A stretch of 6,489 nt of DNA from SAR116 cluster bacterium (GTDB lineage Bacteria > Pseudomonadota > Alphaproteobacteria > Puniceispirillales > Puniceispirillaceae), in NCBI GenBank assembly GCA_002722385.1, contig PBLR01000015.1, forward strand, positions 1-6,489, written 5' to 3'. The notes beneath the pieces were generated by a model. The model was not told the DNA's origin, did no database searches, and saw nothing but the letters and a program-made list of their open reading frames with translations. Position numbers and translations under genes: made by a program. Shown here one piece after another: positions 1 to 6,489 of this stretch; positions within the stretch are counted from its first letter, which is position 1, and every line of letters starts with the position of its first letter.

Positions 1-1
1 T

Positions 2-658
2 ATCTCGAGCCTGAAATTTGTCTTTATCGTCTGGCTAATAACATTGGCCGTAGGGTTCCTGGTTGCTCTTTTTCTGGCGTTTTGTGTCTCAACGCTGCAG
101 ATGCAGGTTGTTCTGTTTCTGCTGTGCACCATTCCGTTCTGGACATCCAATGTCATTCGCATGATCTCTTGGATTCCGCTGTTGGGCCGTAACGGATTAG
201 TGAATTCAACGCTTCAGAATATTGGCCTGATTGATGCTCCGGTTGAATGGCTTTTATATTCACAATTCTCGGTTATTCTGGCCTTTGTCCATCTGTATAC
301 CCTGTTCATGGTCGTCCCCATCTTTAACTCTATGATGCGGATTGACCGTTCTTTGTTGGAAGCGGCACATGATGCTGGTGCCACAACATGGCAGACCCTT
401 ACAAATATCATCATCCCACTCAGCCGGCCAGGTATTATTATTGGCTCGATTTTTGTGATTACCATAGTCATGGGGGATTTCCTGACCATTGGTGTTATGG
501 GCGGCCAGCAGATTCCGTCTGTAGGGAAAATCATCAATGTGGAGATGACCTATCTGCAGTTTCCCGCCGCCGCCGCAAACGCGGTCATTCTGATCATCAT
601 CACCTTAATGATTATCTATGCGATGACTAAACTGGTTGATATCCGGAAAGAGCTGTAA
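2..658 (+). CDS. PotB-type ABC transporter permease subunit (5' end missing)
   Basis: This is an inner-membrane permease subunit of a binding-protein-dependent ABC importer, resembling PotB of spermidine/putrescine systems. The frame is open to the left edge, so the gene begins outside the window. 218 residues are visible, and about 65-80 are probably missing compared with typical PotB proteins. The TTG at 44 lies inside an already open hydrophobic helix and is not the real start. Visible hallmarks are the PFWTSNVIR stretch after the first visible helix, several more hydrophobic helices, and the cytoplasmic EAA loop (EAAHDAG...IIIPLSRPG, about 359-433) that docks onto the ATPase. The GDFLTIGVMGG segment follows, as in PotB-like proteins. 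The TAA stop is followed at once by the ATG of the next permease. Family assignment is firm, but the substrate cannot be read from a permease; polyamine is only the nearest family label. Confidence 0.9.
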   Translation: MSSLKFVFIVWLITLAVGFLVALFLAFCVSTLQMQVVLFLLCTIPFWTSNVIRMISWIPLLGRNGLVNSTLQNIGLIDAPVEWLLYSQFSVILAFVHLYTLFMVVPIFNSMMRIDRSLLEAAHDAGATTWQTLTNIIIPLSRPGIIIGSIFVITIVMGDFLTIGVMGGQQIPSVGKIINVEMTYLQFPAAAANAVILIIITLMIIYAMTKLVDIRKEL

Positions 659-1552
659 ATGATTGCTCCGAATTTCAGAATAACACTTGGTCTGTTCTTT
701 AGCCTGTTCATTGTATTTTTGTACGGGCCGACCTTGTCCATTCTGGTGCTGTCTTTTCAAGGCCCAGAGGGCGGCCTGACGTTTCCGATGCGCGGATTGT
801 CAACATTCTGGTTTGAATCATTGTTTGACGGTGTGGGCGTAATCGATATTTGGGGCGCTTTTAGCCGGTCGTTCAGGCTGGGTCTTGTGGTCATGGTCTT
901 GACCGTCATCCTCAGCCTGTCCGCTGGCATGGCTTTTAGAAGTCATTTTGCCCTGTCAGCTTTTCTGTTCTACGCCACAATTTCATCTCTTATCGTGCCG
1001 TCAATCGTGATCAGTCTGGGTGTCGCGCTCGAGTTCAGAATTCTCGATGATTTGATTAAATCCATAGGCGGTGATTTGCAGATCCAATGGATCATTGATG
1101 ACTTTAGGACCACGATGGGCTTGTTCACCTCTGGTTTAGGTGCGCAGTTGACCTGGACCTTGCCCTTTGGCCTTTTGATTATGTTTGCGGTGTTTAACCG
1201 GTTTGACCCTTCTTATGAAGAGGCCGCCCGTGATTTGGGCGCAGGACCCTGGCAGACATTTAAAGAAGCTGTTTTGCCGATTATCGCCCCGTCTTTAATT
1301 GGTGTGGCCCTGTTCGGCTTTACGCTGAGCTATGATGAACTTGCCCGTTCATCGCAAGCTATCGGCGGTCTGAATACATTGCCGCTGGAACTGCGTGGTT
1401 TGACCACAACTGTCACTGACCCGACAATTTATGCTCTCGGCACATTAACAACCGGGGTAAGTTTTTGTGCGATTTTCATCTTTTTAACCTTATTCCTTCT
1501 GCTGCGGCGACGCACCAGCAAAGGACCGCCTCAGGAAAGCTTGTCCCCATGA
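659..1552 (+). CDS. PotC-type ABC transporter permease subunit
   Basis: This is the second inner-membrane permease subunit of the same importer, 297 residues, complete and of usual PotC-like length. Hydrophobic segments lie near residues 8-33, 73-93, 97-124, 160-178, 208-225 and 258-284, giving the expected six helices. The ATPase-docking EAA loop begins at residue 188 (EEAARDLGAG...VLPIIAPS). The ATG directly abuts the upstream stop with no intergenic base, and a purine-rich GGAAAGAG in the end of the upstream gene serves as ribosome binding site, so translation is probably coupled. Canonical PotC proteins usually carry an SxDDF-like segment after the EAA loop. Here residues 224-231 read SYDELARS, which suggests a branch separate from true spermidine/putrescine permeases. 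The long loop near residues 125-158 is also fairly polar. With the upstream subunit it would form a heterodimeric channel; the ATPase and binding protein are not in the window. Confidence 0.93.
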   Translation: MIAPNFRITLGLFFSLFIVFLYGPTLSILVLSFQGPEGGLTFPMRGLSTFWFESLFDGVGVIDIWGAFSRSFRLGLVVMVLTVILSLSAGMAFRSHFALSAFLFYATISSLIVPSIVISLGVALEFRILDDLIKSIGGDLQIQWIIDDFRTTMGLFTSGLGAQLTWTLPFGLLIMFAVFNRFDPSYEEAARDLGAGPWQTFKEAVLPIIAPSLIGVALFGFTLSYDELARSSQAIGGLNTLPLELRGLTTTVTDPTIYALGTLTTGVSFCAIFIFLTLFLLLRRRTSKGPPQESLSP

Positions 1553-2202
1553 CGTCGATCGCCTTTATCAATCCGAATTCAACCACAGAAATGACGGAAA
1601 GCTGTGTCCGGGCCGGGCTGCATTGTCTAAGCTCAGGGATTAATCTCATCGGCTTCACTAACCGGAACGGCCCACCTTCAATCCAAGGGGCGGCAGATGG
1701 TGAGCTGGCTGTTCCTGGCCTGCTTTCTCTTATTGAGGCCAATCAACAGCTGGATGGGTTTATCATCGGCTGTTTTGACAATACCGGACTTGAAGAGGCC
1801 CGCAGGCTCACTGATAAGCCGGTTATGGGCATTGGTCAGGCGGCCTATCATATGGCGTGTCTCACCAGCAAACGCTTCACAGTCTTGACCACGCTCGATG
1901 TGTCTGTTCCTGTTATCAAAGAGAATATTGATGAGTTGGGCTTTTCGATGTGGTGTGATGACGTGTTGGCCAGTGATGTTCCTGTACTTGAGCTTGAATT
2001 TCAGCCTGAAATTGCTGTTCCCAAGGTCAGAAACGCTATCAAGAAAATTAAAAAAAGATTTCCTGAAACCGCAATTGTGCTGGGCTGTGCAGGGATGACA
2101 ATCATCAAATCTGAACTGTTTGACCAGCTGCAGTCAGTGCAGCTGATTGATCCCGTAACCTCTGCGGTACGGCTGATGTGTGCAGCGGTAAAAGAGGGCT
2201 GA
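1549..2202 (+). CDS. Asp/Glu/hydantoin racemase family protein
   Basis: This 217-residue protein belongs to the Asp/Glu/hydantoin racemase superfamily, cofactor-independent enzymes that invert a stereocentre using two cysteines as acid and base. Visible signatures are the N-terminal INPNST, the first catalytic cysteine Cys75 in IIGCFDNTGLEEA, the second catalytic cysteine Cys180 in VLGCAGM, and the C-terminal IDPVTSAV. Length and cysteine spacing match hydantoin and allantoin racemases rather than the longer glutamate racemase MurI. The ATG at 1549 is chosen because it directly precedes the conserved N-terminus, overlaps the permease stop as ATGA, and has AGGAAAG at 1533-1539. An in-frame TTG at 1465 would add 28 residues encoded inside the permease and is unlikely. 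Family membership is strong. The substrate (hydantoin, allantoin, an amino acid or another small carbonyl compound) is not determined. Position between an importer and urease suggests a nitrogenous substrate, which is inference. Confidence 0.9.
   Translation: MTSIAFINPNSTTEMTESCVRAGLHCLSSGINLIGFTNRNGPPSIQGAADGELAVPGLLSLIEANQQLDGFIIGCFDNTGLEEARRLTDKPVMGIGQAAYHMACLTSKRFTVLTTLDVSVPVIKENIDELGFSMWCDDVLASDVPVLELEFQPEIAVPKVRNAIKKIKKRFPETAIVLGCAGMTIIKSELFDQLQSVQLIDPVTSAVRLMCAAVKEG
2121..2149 (+). other. Perfect 8-bp inverted repeat (potential RNA hairpin)
   Basis: CAGCTGCA (2125-2132) and TGCAGCTG (2138-2145) are perfect reverse complements around a five-base loop GTCAG. Weaker flanking pairs (A-T, G-U) continue outside one mismatch. 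The repeat sits inside the last part of the racemase gene, about 80 bases before the ureD start. No U-run follows, so it does not look like an intrinsic terminator. It could be an RNA processing or stability element, or chance. Confidence 0.4.
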
Positions 2203-2223
2203 AGCGATGCAAGGATGTGAACA

Positions 2224-3030
2224 ATGGATGGTCTGACATCGCCAAACTTGCAACGCGCCCGTGGCCGGATAGGTCTATCATTCTGCGGCGATAAGCTAGA
2301 AGAGCTTTATCAGTCAGGTTGCGCCAAGCTGATGCTGCCCAAAACCTATGGTGAGATGACAGAGGCGGTAATGCTAAACACCGCCGGCGGAATTACTGGC
2401 GGCGACAGGTTGACTGTCAAAATTCAGGCAGAAAATTGTGCTCTCGTGACCACCACCCAAACAGCAGAACGGCTGTATCGCAGCAGCACGGAACCGGCAA
2501 AAATTGAAGTTGGGCTGTGTGCGGATAAGGCCGCAACACTGCATTGGTTACCGCAGGAGACAATCATTTTTGACGGGGCAGAGCTTGACCGGACTATCCG
2601 CTTGGATATGTCGGCAGACAGCAATTGCCTCCTCGCAGAGACAATTGTGATAGGCCGTGAGGCAATGGGGGAAAATATTTATGATTGCCACTTTACCGAT
2701 AATTGGCGGCTATATCGTGAAGGCCAGCTGTTCCATGCCGAATCTTTGCGGCTGACAAGCAGGGTAGCTGAGATTATGGCAGCCCCTGCAGGCGGTAACG
2801 GGGCCAGATTACTGTCAACAATTCTCTATGCCGGATGTGATGCAGAACAGATGGCAGGTTTGCTCACTTCTGTTGTTGAAACCTGTTCCTCCAATTGTGC
2901 GATGTCCTGTTGGGATGACAGGCTGGTTATCCGGCTGATGAGCCCGTACCCCCCTATTGCACGTGCAGATATTAACAGGCTGCTCTGCGCCCTTCGCGGG
3001 CAGCCCCTGCCGCGTGTCTGGCAGGTCTGA
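2224..3030 (+). CDS. ureD: Urease accessory protein UreD
   Basis: UreD (called UreH in some species) is the cytoplasmic scaffold that binds apo-urease and recruits UreF and UreG for nickel delivery to the active site. The 268-residue length is normal. Family landmarks are [12 protein letters not shown] at residues 52-63, [12 protein letters not shown] at 76-87, [12 protein letters not shown] at about 108-119, [12 protein letters not shown] at about 139-150, and the C-terminal LPRVW. The ATG at 2224 is preceded in frame by a TGA at 2218-2220, which rules out a longer reading, and AAGGA at 2211-2215 gives a suitable ribosome binding site. It starts 21 bases after the racemase gene and ends 17 bases before ureA, as expected for the first gene of an alphaproteobacterial-style urease cluster. 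No missing segment or frameshift is seen. Confidence 0.96.
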   Translation: MDGLTSPNLQRARGRIGLSFCGDKLEELYQSGCAKLMLPKTYGEMTEAVMLNTAGGITGGDRLTVKIQAENCALVTTTQTAERLYRSSTEPAKIEVGLCADKAATLHWLPQETIIFDGAELDRTIRLDMSADSNCLLAETIVIGREAMGENIYDCHFTDNWRLYREGQLFHAESLRLTSRVAEIMAAPAGGNGARLLSTILYAGCDAEQMAGLLTSVVETCSSNCAMSCWDDRLVIRLMSPYPPIARADINRLLCALRGQPLPRVWQV

Positions 3031-3035
3031 AAGAT

Positions 3036-3050
3036 AAGGAGACGGAAGTG
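3036..3050 (+). promoter_or_regulatory. Ribosome binding site deciding the GTG start of ureA
   Basis: AAGGAG at 3036-3041 lies six bases before a GTG at 3048-3050. The following codons give the conserved UreA N-terminus ([11 protein letters not shown]). No ATG is suitably placed upstream of that N-terminus, so the GTG is the start. Confidence 0.85.
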
Positions 3051-3350
3051 AAACTGAGTCCGCGAGAAAAAGATAAGCTGTTGGTGTCTATGGCCGCCAT
3101 GGTGGCCCGTAACCGGCAGCAAAGGGGAGTTAAGCTGAATTATCCTGAGGCGGTTGCTCTGATTACAGATTTTGTTGTGGAAGGGGCACGTGATGGCCGT
3201 TCGGTGGCTGATTTGATGGCAGCAGGGGCACAGGTCGTCAGACGTGATGATTGTATGGAAGGCATTGCTGAGATGGTGCATGACGTACAGGTTGAAGCCA
3301 CTTTTCCTGACGGCACAAAGCTGGTCACAGTACATCACCCGATACGCTGA
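3048..3350 (+). CDS. ureA: Urease subunit gamma
   Basis: This is the smallest structural subunit of urease, 100 residues, the standard length for a separate bacterial gamma subunit. It packs with UreB and UreC in the cytoplasmic (ABC)3 complex that hydrolyses urea to ammonia and carbamate. Highly conserved stretches are visible: TPREK-like SPREKDKLL at residues 4-12, [13 protein letters not shown] at about 27-39, [14 protein letters not shown] at about 44-57, [20 protein letters not shown], and the C-terminal [11 protein letters not shown]. It starts with GTG supported by a strong ribosome binding site. It lies 17 bases after ureD and 18 bases before ureB. Gamma and beta subunits are separate here, not fused as in Helicobacter. 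Confidence 0.98.
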   Translation: MKLSPREKDKLLVSMAAMVARNRQQRGVKLNYPEAVALITDFVVEGARDGRSVADLMAAGAQVVRRDDCMEGIAEMVHDVQVEATFPDGTKLVTVHHPIR

Positions 3351-3353
3351 ATT

Positions 3354-3371
3354 AAGGAGGTCCGGAAAATG
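3354..3371 (+). promoter_or_regulatory. Strong consensus ribosome binding site of ureB
   Basis: AAGGAGGT at 3354-3361 is a near-perfect match to the anti-Shine-Dalgarno end of 16S rRNA and sits seven bases before the ATG at 3369. It is the strongest such site in the window, consistent with high expression of a structural enzyme subunit. Because ureC overlaps the ureB stop, it may serve both through translational coupling. Confidence 0.85.
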
Positions 3372-3674
3372 ATCCCAGGTGAAATTCTGACAAAAACCGA
3401 TGATGTTGTGCTGAATGCCGATAAAACCCCAATACGCCTGACCGTTGCCAACACAGGTGACCGGCCGGTTCAGGTTGGCAGCCATTATCACTTCCATGAG
3501 ACCAACACAGCACTTCAGTTTGACCGGGAGGCGGCCAAAGGTATGCGCCTGGATATCGCTGCGGGTACGGCTGTGCGTTTTGAGCCCGGCCAAGAACGCG
3601 AGGTCCAACTGATCCCCTATGGCGGGGAGCGCATCGTGCACGGCTTTAACCAGAAAATTATGGGAGCGTTATAA
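3369..3674 (+). CDS. ureB: Urease subunit beta
   Basis: This is the beta structural subunit of urease, 101 residues, the normal length for a stand-alone UreB. Family hallmarks are MIPGEI at the N-terminus, [19 protein letters not shown] at about residues 28-46, [24 protein letters not shown] across about 51-74, and the C-terminal [10 protein letters not shown]. It assembles with UreA and UreC in the cytoplasm and has no active-site residues of its own. The start follows the strong Shine-Dalgarno element, and its TAA stop shares one base with the ATG of ureC (TAATG). That overlap would help keep beta and alpha subunits in equal amounts. Confidence 0.98.
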   Translation: MIPGEILTKTDDVVLNADKTPIRLTVANTGDRPVQVGSHYHFHETNTALQFDREAAKGMRLDIAAGTAVRFEPGQEREVQLIPYGGERIVHGFNQKIMGAL

Positions 3675-5383
3675 TGCCGGTGTCCTTATCCAGAAAAATT
3701 TATGCTGATATGTACGGCCCGACCACAGGGGACAAGGTTCGTCTGGCTGATACAGAGCTGTTTATTGAAATTGAAAATGACCTGACCTGTTATGGTGATG
3801 AGGTAAAATTCGGCGGCGGCAAAGTGATAAGAGACGGTATGGGACAGTCTCAGGTCTCACGCGATGGCGGGGCGGTGGATACCGTTATCACCAATGCGCT
3901 GATTGTTGATGTCACTGGCATCTACAAAGCGGATGTGGGTCTGAAGGACGGTCTTATCCATGCGATCGGCAAAGCGGGCAACCCGGATACGCAAGATGGC
4001 GTGAACATCATCATTGGCCCGTCAACCGAAGCGATTGCAGGGGAAGGACATATTCTGACCGCTGGTGGTTTTGACAGCCATATTCATTTCATCTGTCCGC
4101 AACAGATTGATGATGCCTTACATTCCGGGCTGACCACGATGCTGGGGGGCGGTACCGGCCCAGCCCACGGCACATTAGCCACCACCTGTACGCCCGGGCC
4201 CTGGCATATTACCCGCATGCTGCAGTCAGCTGACAGCTTTGCCATGAACCTTGCTTTTGCAGGCAAAGGGAATGCGGCCCTGCCTGAGGCCTTGGAAGAA
4301 CAGATTGAGGCTGGGGCATGCGCGCTGAAACTGCATGAGGATTGGGGCACAACACCAGCAGCAATTGATAATTGTCTCAGCGTGGCGGATGCGATGGATA
4401 TTCAGGTGATGATTCATACCGATACGCTGAATGAAAGCGGCTTTGTGGAAAACACAGTTGCGGCAATGAAGGGCCGAACGATCCACGCCTTTCACACTGA
4501 AGGGGCAGGCGGTGGCCATGCCCCAGACATCATCAAGGTCTGCGGGGAAAGCCATGTGATCCCCTCCTCCACCAATCCAACCCGCCCTTATACGGTCAAC
4601 ACACTTGAAGAACATCTGGATATGTTGATGGTCTGTCATCATCTGGACAGGTCTATCCCGGAAGATGTGGCCTTTGCTGAAAGCCGTATCCGAAAAGAGA
4701 CGATTGCTGCTGAAGATATTCTTCATGATATGGGTGCGTTTTCAATTATCGCGTCTGACAGTCAGGCCATGGGCCGGGTTGGCGAGGTTATTACACGAAC
4801 CTGGCAGACCGCGCACAAAATGAAGATTCAGCGTGGCCGTCTTGATAGTGAAACAGGTGAAAATGACAATCTGCGCGTCAAACGCTATATCGCAAAATAC
4901 ACAATTAATCCGGCGATTTGCCACGGCCTGTCTGCACATATTGGCAGCATTGAGGTCGGCAAGCGGGCTGATCTGGTATTATGGAATCCAGCATTTTTTG
5001 GTGTCAAACCAGAGATGGTGATACTTGGCGGCAGTATTGCTGTGGCGCAAATGGGAGACCCCAACGCGTCTATTCCCACCCCGCAACCTGTCTATACACG
5101 GCCGATGTTTGCCTCCTTTGGCCGGTCTGTTGAACATTCAGCTGTCTGTTTTGTCAGCCAGGCGGCACAGGATAAAAATATCGCCGCAGATCTTGGTCTT
5201 GCGAAACAGACACAGGCTGTTCAGAACACGCGGGCCATTTCAAAAGCAGATATGGTGTTGAACAATCATCAGCCTGAAATTGAGGTGCATCCCGAAACCT
5301 ATGAGGTGCGTGCAGATGGTGAATTGCTGACCTGTGAGCCGGCGACAGAGCTGCCGATGGCCCAGCGTTATTTTCTGTTCTAA
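3674..5383 (+). CDS. ureC: Urease subunit alpha (catalytic)
   Basis: UreC is the amidohydrolase-fold catalytic subunit carrying the dinuclear nickel centre that splits urea. At 569 residues it is full length. All metal ligands are present by alignment to known ureases: His136 and His138 ([10 protein letters not shown]), the carbamylated lysine Lys219 (ALKLHEDWG), His248 (MIHTDTLNE), His274 ([12 protein letters not shown]) and Asp362 ([10 protein letters not shown]). The mobile-flap residues Cys321 and His322 (MVCHHLD) are also intact, so the enzyme should be active once nickel is loaded. The N-terminal [18 protein letters not shown] and the C-terminal PMAQRYFLF ending are typical. The ATG overlaps the ureB stop by one base, which implies translational coupling. 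ureE follows after 25 bases. No frameshift or unusual insertion is seen. Confidence 0.99.
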   Translation: MPVSLSRKIYADMYGPTTGDKVRLADTELFIEIENDLTCYGDEVKFGGGKVIRDGMGQSQVSRDGGAVDTVITNALIVDVTGIYKADVGLKDGLIHAIGKAGNPDTQDGVNIIIGPSTEAIAGEGHILTAGGFDSHIHFICPQQIDDALHSGLTTMLGGGTGPAHGTLATTCTPGPWHITRMLQSADSFAMNLAFAGKGNAALPEALEEQIEAGACALKLHEDWGTTPAAIDNCLSVADAMDIQVMIHTDTLNESGFVENTVAAMKGRTIHAFHTEGAGGGHAPDIIKVCGESHVIPSSTNPTRPYTVNTLEEHLDMLMVCHHLDRSIPEDVAFAESRIRKETIAAEDILHDMGAFSIIASDSQAMGRVGEVITRTWQTAHKMKIQRGRLDSETGENDNLRVKRYIAKYTINPAICHGLSAHIGSIEVGKRADLVLWNPAFFGVKPEMVILGGSIAVAQMGDPNASIPTPQPVYTRPMFASFGRSVEHSAVCFVSQAAQDKNIAADLGLAKQTQAVQNTRAISKADMVLNNHQPEIEVHPETYEVRADGELLTCEPATELPMAQRYFLF

Positions 5384-5408
5384 CCACGATTGAGAGAAGA
5401 GAGGTCCA

Positions 5409-5906
5409 ATGCATATCGCCCAAGAAATCATCAATAATATTGACACCAGTACCCCTGATGATGTCATCACGCTGGATTATGAAGGCCGGTTTCTGCGCCG
5501 CAAACGCCTGATGACTGATTCAGGTGAAGCGTTTCTGGTCGAACTGCCGGAAACAATATCATTGTCAGCAACAGACGGGTTTGTCCTAGAAGATGGACGC
5601 ATCATTGCTATCCAGCCGAAACCAGAACCTTTGCTGAAAGTTACACACAGCCATTTGCCGCGTATCGCCTGGCACATTGGAAACAGGCATACCCCCTGTC
5701 AGATTGAACAGGATTATCTTTTGATCCAACAGGACCATGTGCTTGAAGATATGTTGCGCCTGCTGGGAGCAGATATTGAAAAGCTGGAGGCTCCTTTCAC
5801 ACCTGAAGGCGGGGCGTATGGGCATGGTCGGACGCATGGTCATGATCACGGACATTCTCATGCACACGGCCATGATCATAAAGATGACCATCATCACGAA
5901 CATTAA
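5409..5906 (+). CDS. ureE: Urease accessory protein UreE (nickel metallochaperone) with His-rich tail
   Basis: UreE is a cytoplasmic nickel-binding chaperone that hands nickel to the UreD-UreF-UreG complex. The 165-residue protein has an N-terminal peptide-binding-like domain (to about residue 75) and a metal-binding domain. The latter contains WHIGNRHTPCQIE at residues 88-100 and IQQDHVLEDMLRLLGA at about 106-121. His94 and His110 sit where the conserved UreE metal site is expected. Residues 139-165 form a tail with 13 histidines in 27 residues, alternating mainly with Gly, Asp and Ala, as in the nickel-storing tail of Klebsiella UreE. GAGG at 5401-5404 lies four bases before the ATG. The gene is 25 bases after ureC and 17 before ureF. 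Confidence 0.96.
   Translation: MHIAQEIINNIDTSTPDDVITLDYEGRFLRRKRLMTDSGEAFLVELPETISLSATDGFVLEDGRIIAIQPKPEPLLKVTHSHLPRIAWHIGNRHTPCQIEQDYLLIQQDHVLEDMLRLLGADIEKLEAPFTPEGGAYGHGRTHGHDHGHSHAHGHDHKDDHHHEH
5824..5903 (+). repeat. CAT/CAC-rich low-complexity tract encoding the UreE His tail
   Basis: Frequent CAT and CAC codons separated by single Gly, Asp or Ala codons make an imperfect short-period repeat. It runs to the last codon of ureE. Such tracts can change length by replication slippage. No longer duplicated unit is apparent. Confidence 0.7.
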
Positions 5907-5910
5907 TTAT

Positions 5911-5926
5911 AGGGACCTGAGCCGTG
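5911..5926 (+). promoter_or_regulatory. Ribosome binding site and GTG start of ureF
   Basis: AGGGA at 5911-5915 stands eight bases before GTG at 5924-5926. Downstream in-frame ATGs at 5945 and 5948 lack an equally good upstream purine run and would remove seven or eight residues before the conserved SPAFPIGAYSYSHGLE motif. The GTG is preferred, but an ATG start cannot be excluded. Confidence 0.65.
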
Positions 5927-6489
5927 GCGGATAAGCAACGCGATATGATGATTCTGCAAGCTTGGTTTTCCCCGGCCTTTCCGATCGGGGCGTACAGCTA
6001 TTCACATGGTCTGGAAACAGCAATTCAGGACGGTCTGATTACAGATGAGGTGAGCCTGCAAAGTTGGATCTCAACTTTGCTGCTATATGGTTCCGGCCGT
6101 AATGACGGGTTATTTATCAAGGCGGCTTATGAAGCTGAGGAAGAGGCCAATGCGCTTTGCCTTGCTCTTTGTACAAGTAAAGAAAGATGGCAGGAAACGA
6201 CCGAACTCGGCCAGGCCTTTAGTCGGGTTGCAAATACAAGTTACCAGACAGACCTGCCAGACGGGCTGGCCTATCCGGTGGCTGTTGGTCAGGCCGCTCG
6301 AACTATGGATATTGACTTGACCTTGACCTTACAGAGTTATCTGCAGGCTTTCGCGGCGAACCTCATCTCTGTTGGGGTGCGCGCTATTCCGATAGGCCAG
6401 CAGGCCGGTCAACACTGTCTTGTTCGGCTCTATCCCGTCATTGAAGAAGTTATAACGCAAGCGGCCGAAGCCTCACTTGCTGAGGTGGG
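5924..6489 (+). CDS. ureF: Urease accessory protein UreF (3' end missing)
   Basis: UreF binds UreD on apo-urease and recruits the GTPase UreG during nickel insertion. The frame from GTG 5924 stays open to the right edge, showing 188 codons of an expected 220-230, so the C-terminus is outside the window. Recognition rests on QAWFSPAFPIGAYSYSHGLE at residues 12-31, an ERWQETTELGQAF segment in the middle that matches the family's conserved helix, and RAIPIGQQAGQ at residues 153-163. That last segment fits the conserved UreF segment near the UreG-contact region. It follows ureE by 17 bases. No frameshift is seen in the visible part. ureG is the expected next gene. Confidence 0.95.
   Translation, partial: MADKQRDMMILQAWFSPAFPIGAYSYSHGLETAIQDGLITDEVSLQSWISTLLLYGSGRNDGLFIKAAYEAEEEANALCLALCTSKERWQETTELGQAFSRVANTSYQTDLPDGLAYPVAVGQAARTMDIDLTLTLQSYLQAFAANLISVGVRAIPIGQQAGQHCLVRLYPVIEEVITQAAEASLAEV

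Noticed and set aside
44..46. TTG as a start for the first permease.
   Set aside because: The frame is open upstream to the edge and encodes the beginning of the same transmembrane helix, so the gene is truncated by the window and does not start here.
1465..1548. TTG-initiated N-terminal extension of the racemase.
   Set aside because: The added 28 residues are encoded within the permease in another frame and do not match the family. The ATG at 1549 sits right at the conserved N-terminus with a good ribosome binding site.
3330..3350. UreA ends VTVHHPIR, where many homologues have Asp or Asn in place of the second His.
   Set aside because: It is a single substitution at a variable position outside the active site and does not indicate altered function.
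2826..3641. Long open frame on the minus strand, 271 codons, opposite ureD, ureA and ureB.
   Set aside because: It crosses three well-conserved genes on the other strand, its translation resembles no family I recognise, and it has no plausible operon context. It is best explained as a codon-bias shadow.
4141..4164. Inverted repeat GCTGGG/CCCAGC around a GGTACC centre.
   Set aside because: It falls in the highly conserved [11 protein letters not shown] coding segment of ureC, where Gly and Pro codons force GC-rich symmetry. The inner part does not pair cleanly.
4226..4726. Minus-strand open frame of 166 codons inside ureC.
   Set aside because: It lies wholly within the most conserved catalytic part of ureC, and its translation looks like antisense noise.
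1..6489. Search by eye for tRNA/rRNA, CRISPR arrays, insertion sequences, riboswitches, promoters and intrinsic terminators.
   Set aside because: None was found. The sequence is almost wholly coding, with gaps of at most 25 bases, so the operon promoter and terminator must lie outside the window.

Overview
The window looks like one continuous, plus-strand, tightly packed operon segment from a proteobacterium. Protein wording is most like Alphaproteobacteria, and the middling GC content fits marine lineages of the SAR116 type. That taxonomic guess rests on remembered family resemblance, not on a search. Every complete or partial gene reads in the same direction. No gap between genes is longer than 25 bases, and no promoter, terminator, RNA gene, CRISPR array or mobile element is visible.

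Positions 1-1552 hold two inner-membrane permease subunits of a PotB/PotC-type (polyamine-like, MetI-fold) ABC importer. The first is cut off by the left edge. The matching ATPase and periplasmic binding protein are not in the window and are expected upstream. Positions 1549-2202 encode an Asp/Glu/hydantoin-racemase family enzyme with both catalytic cysteines. Its start overlaps the stop of the second permease by four bases.

Positions 2224-6489 hold a urease cluster in the order ureD-ureA-ureB-ureC-ureE-ureF, with ureF cut off by the right edge. The three structural subunits are separate genes, and UreC has every nickel ligand and catalytic residue. UreD, UreE (with a histidine-rich tail) and UreF are nickel-insertion accessory proteins. 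The usual fourth one, UreG, is expected just past the right edge.

The urease genes are textbook. What deserves attention is that an importer of undetermined substrate and a racemase-family enzyme appear to be transcribed with them. One reading is a nitrogen-scavenging route in which a ureide, hydantoin or similar compound is imported, inverted and degraded to urea, which urease splits to ammonia and CO2. A simpler reading is that the importer carries urea itself or an unrelated nitrogen compound and is only co-regulated. The window has no ureide-degrading hydrolase, so it cannot decide between these.
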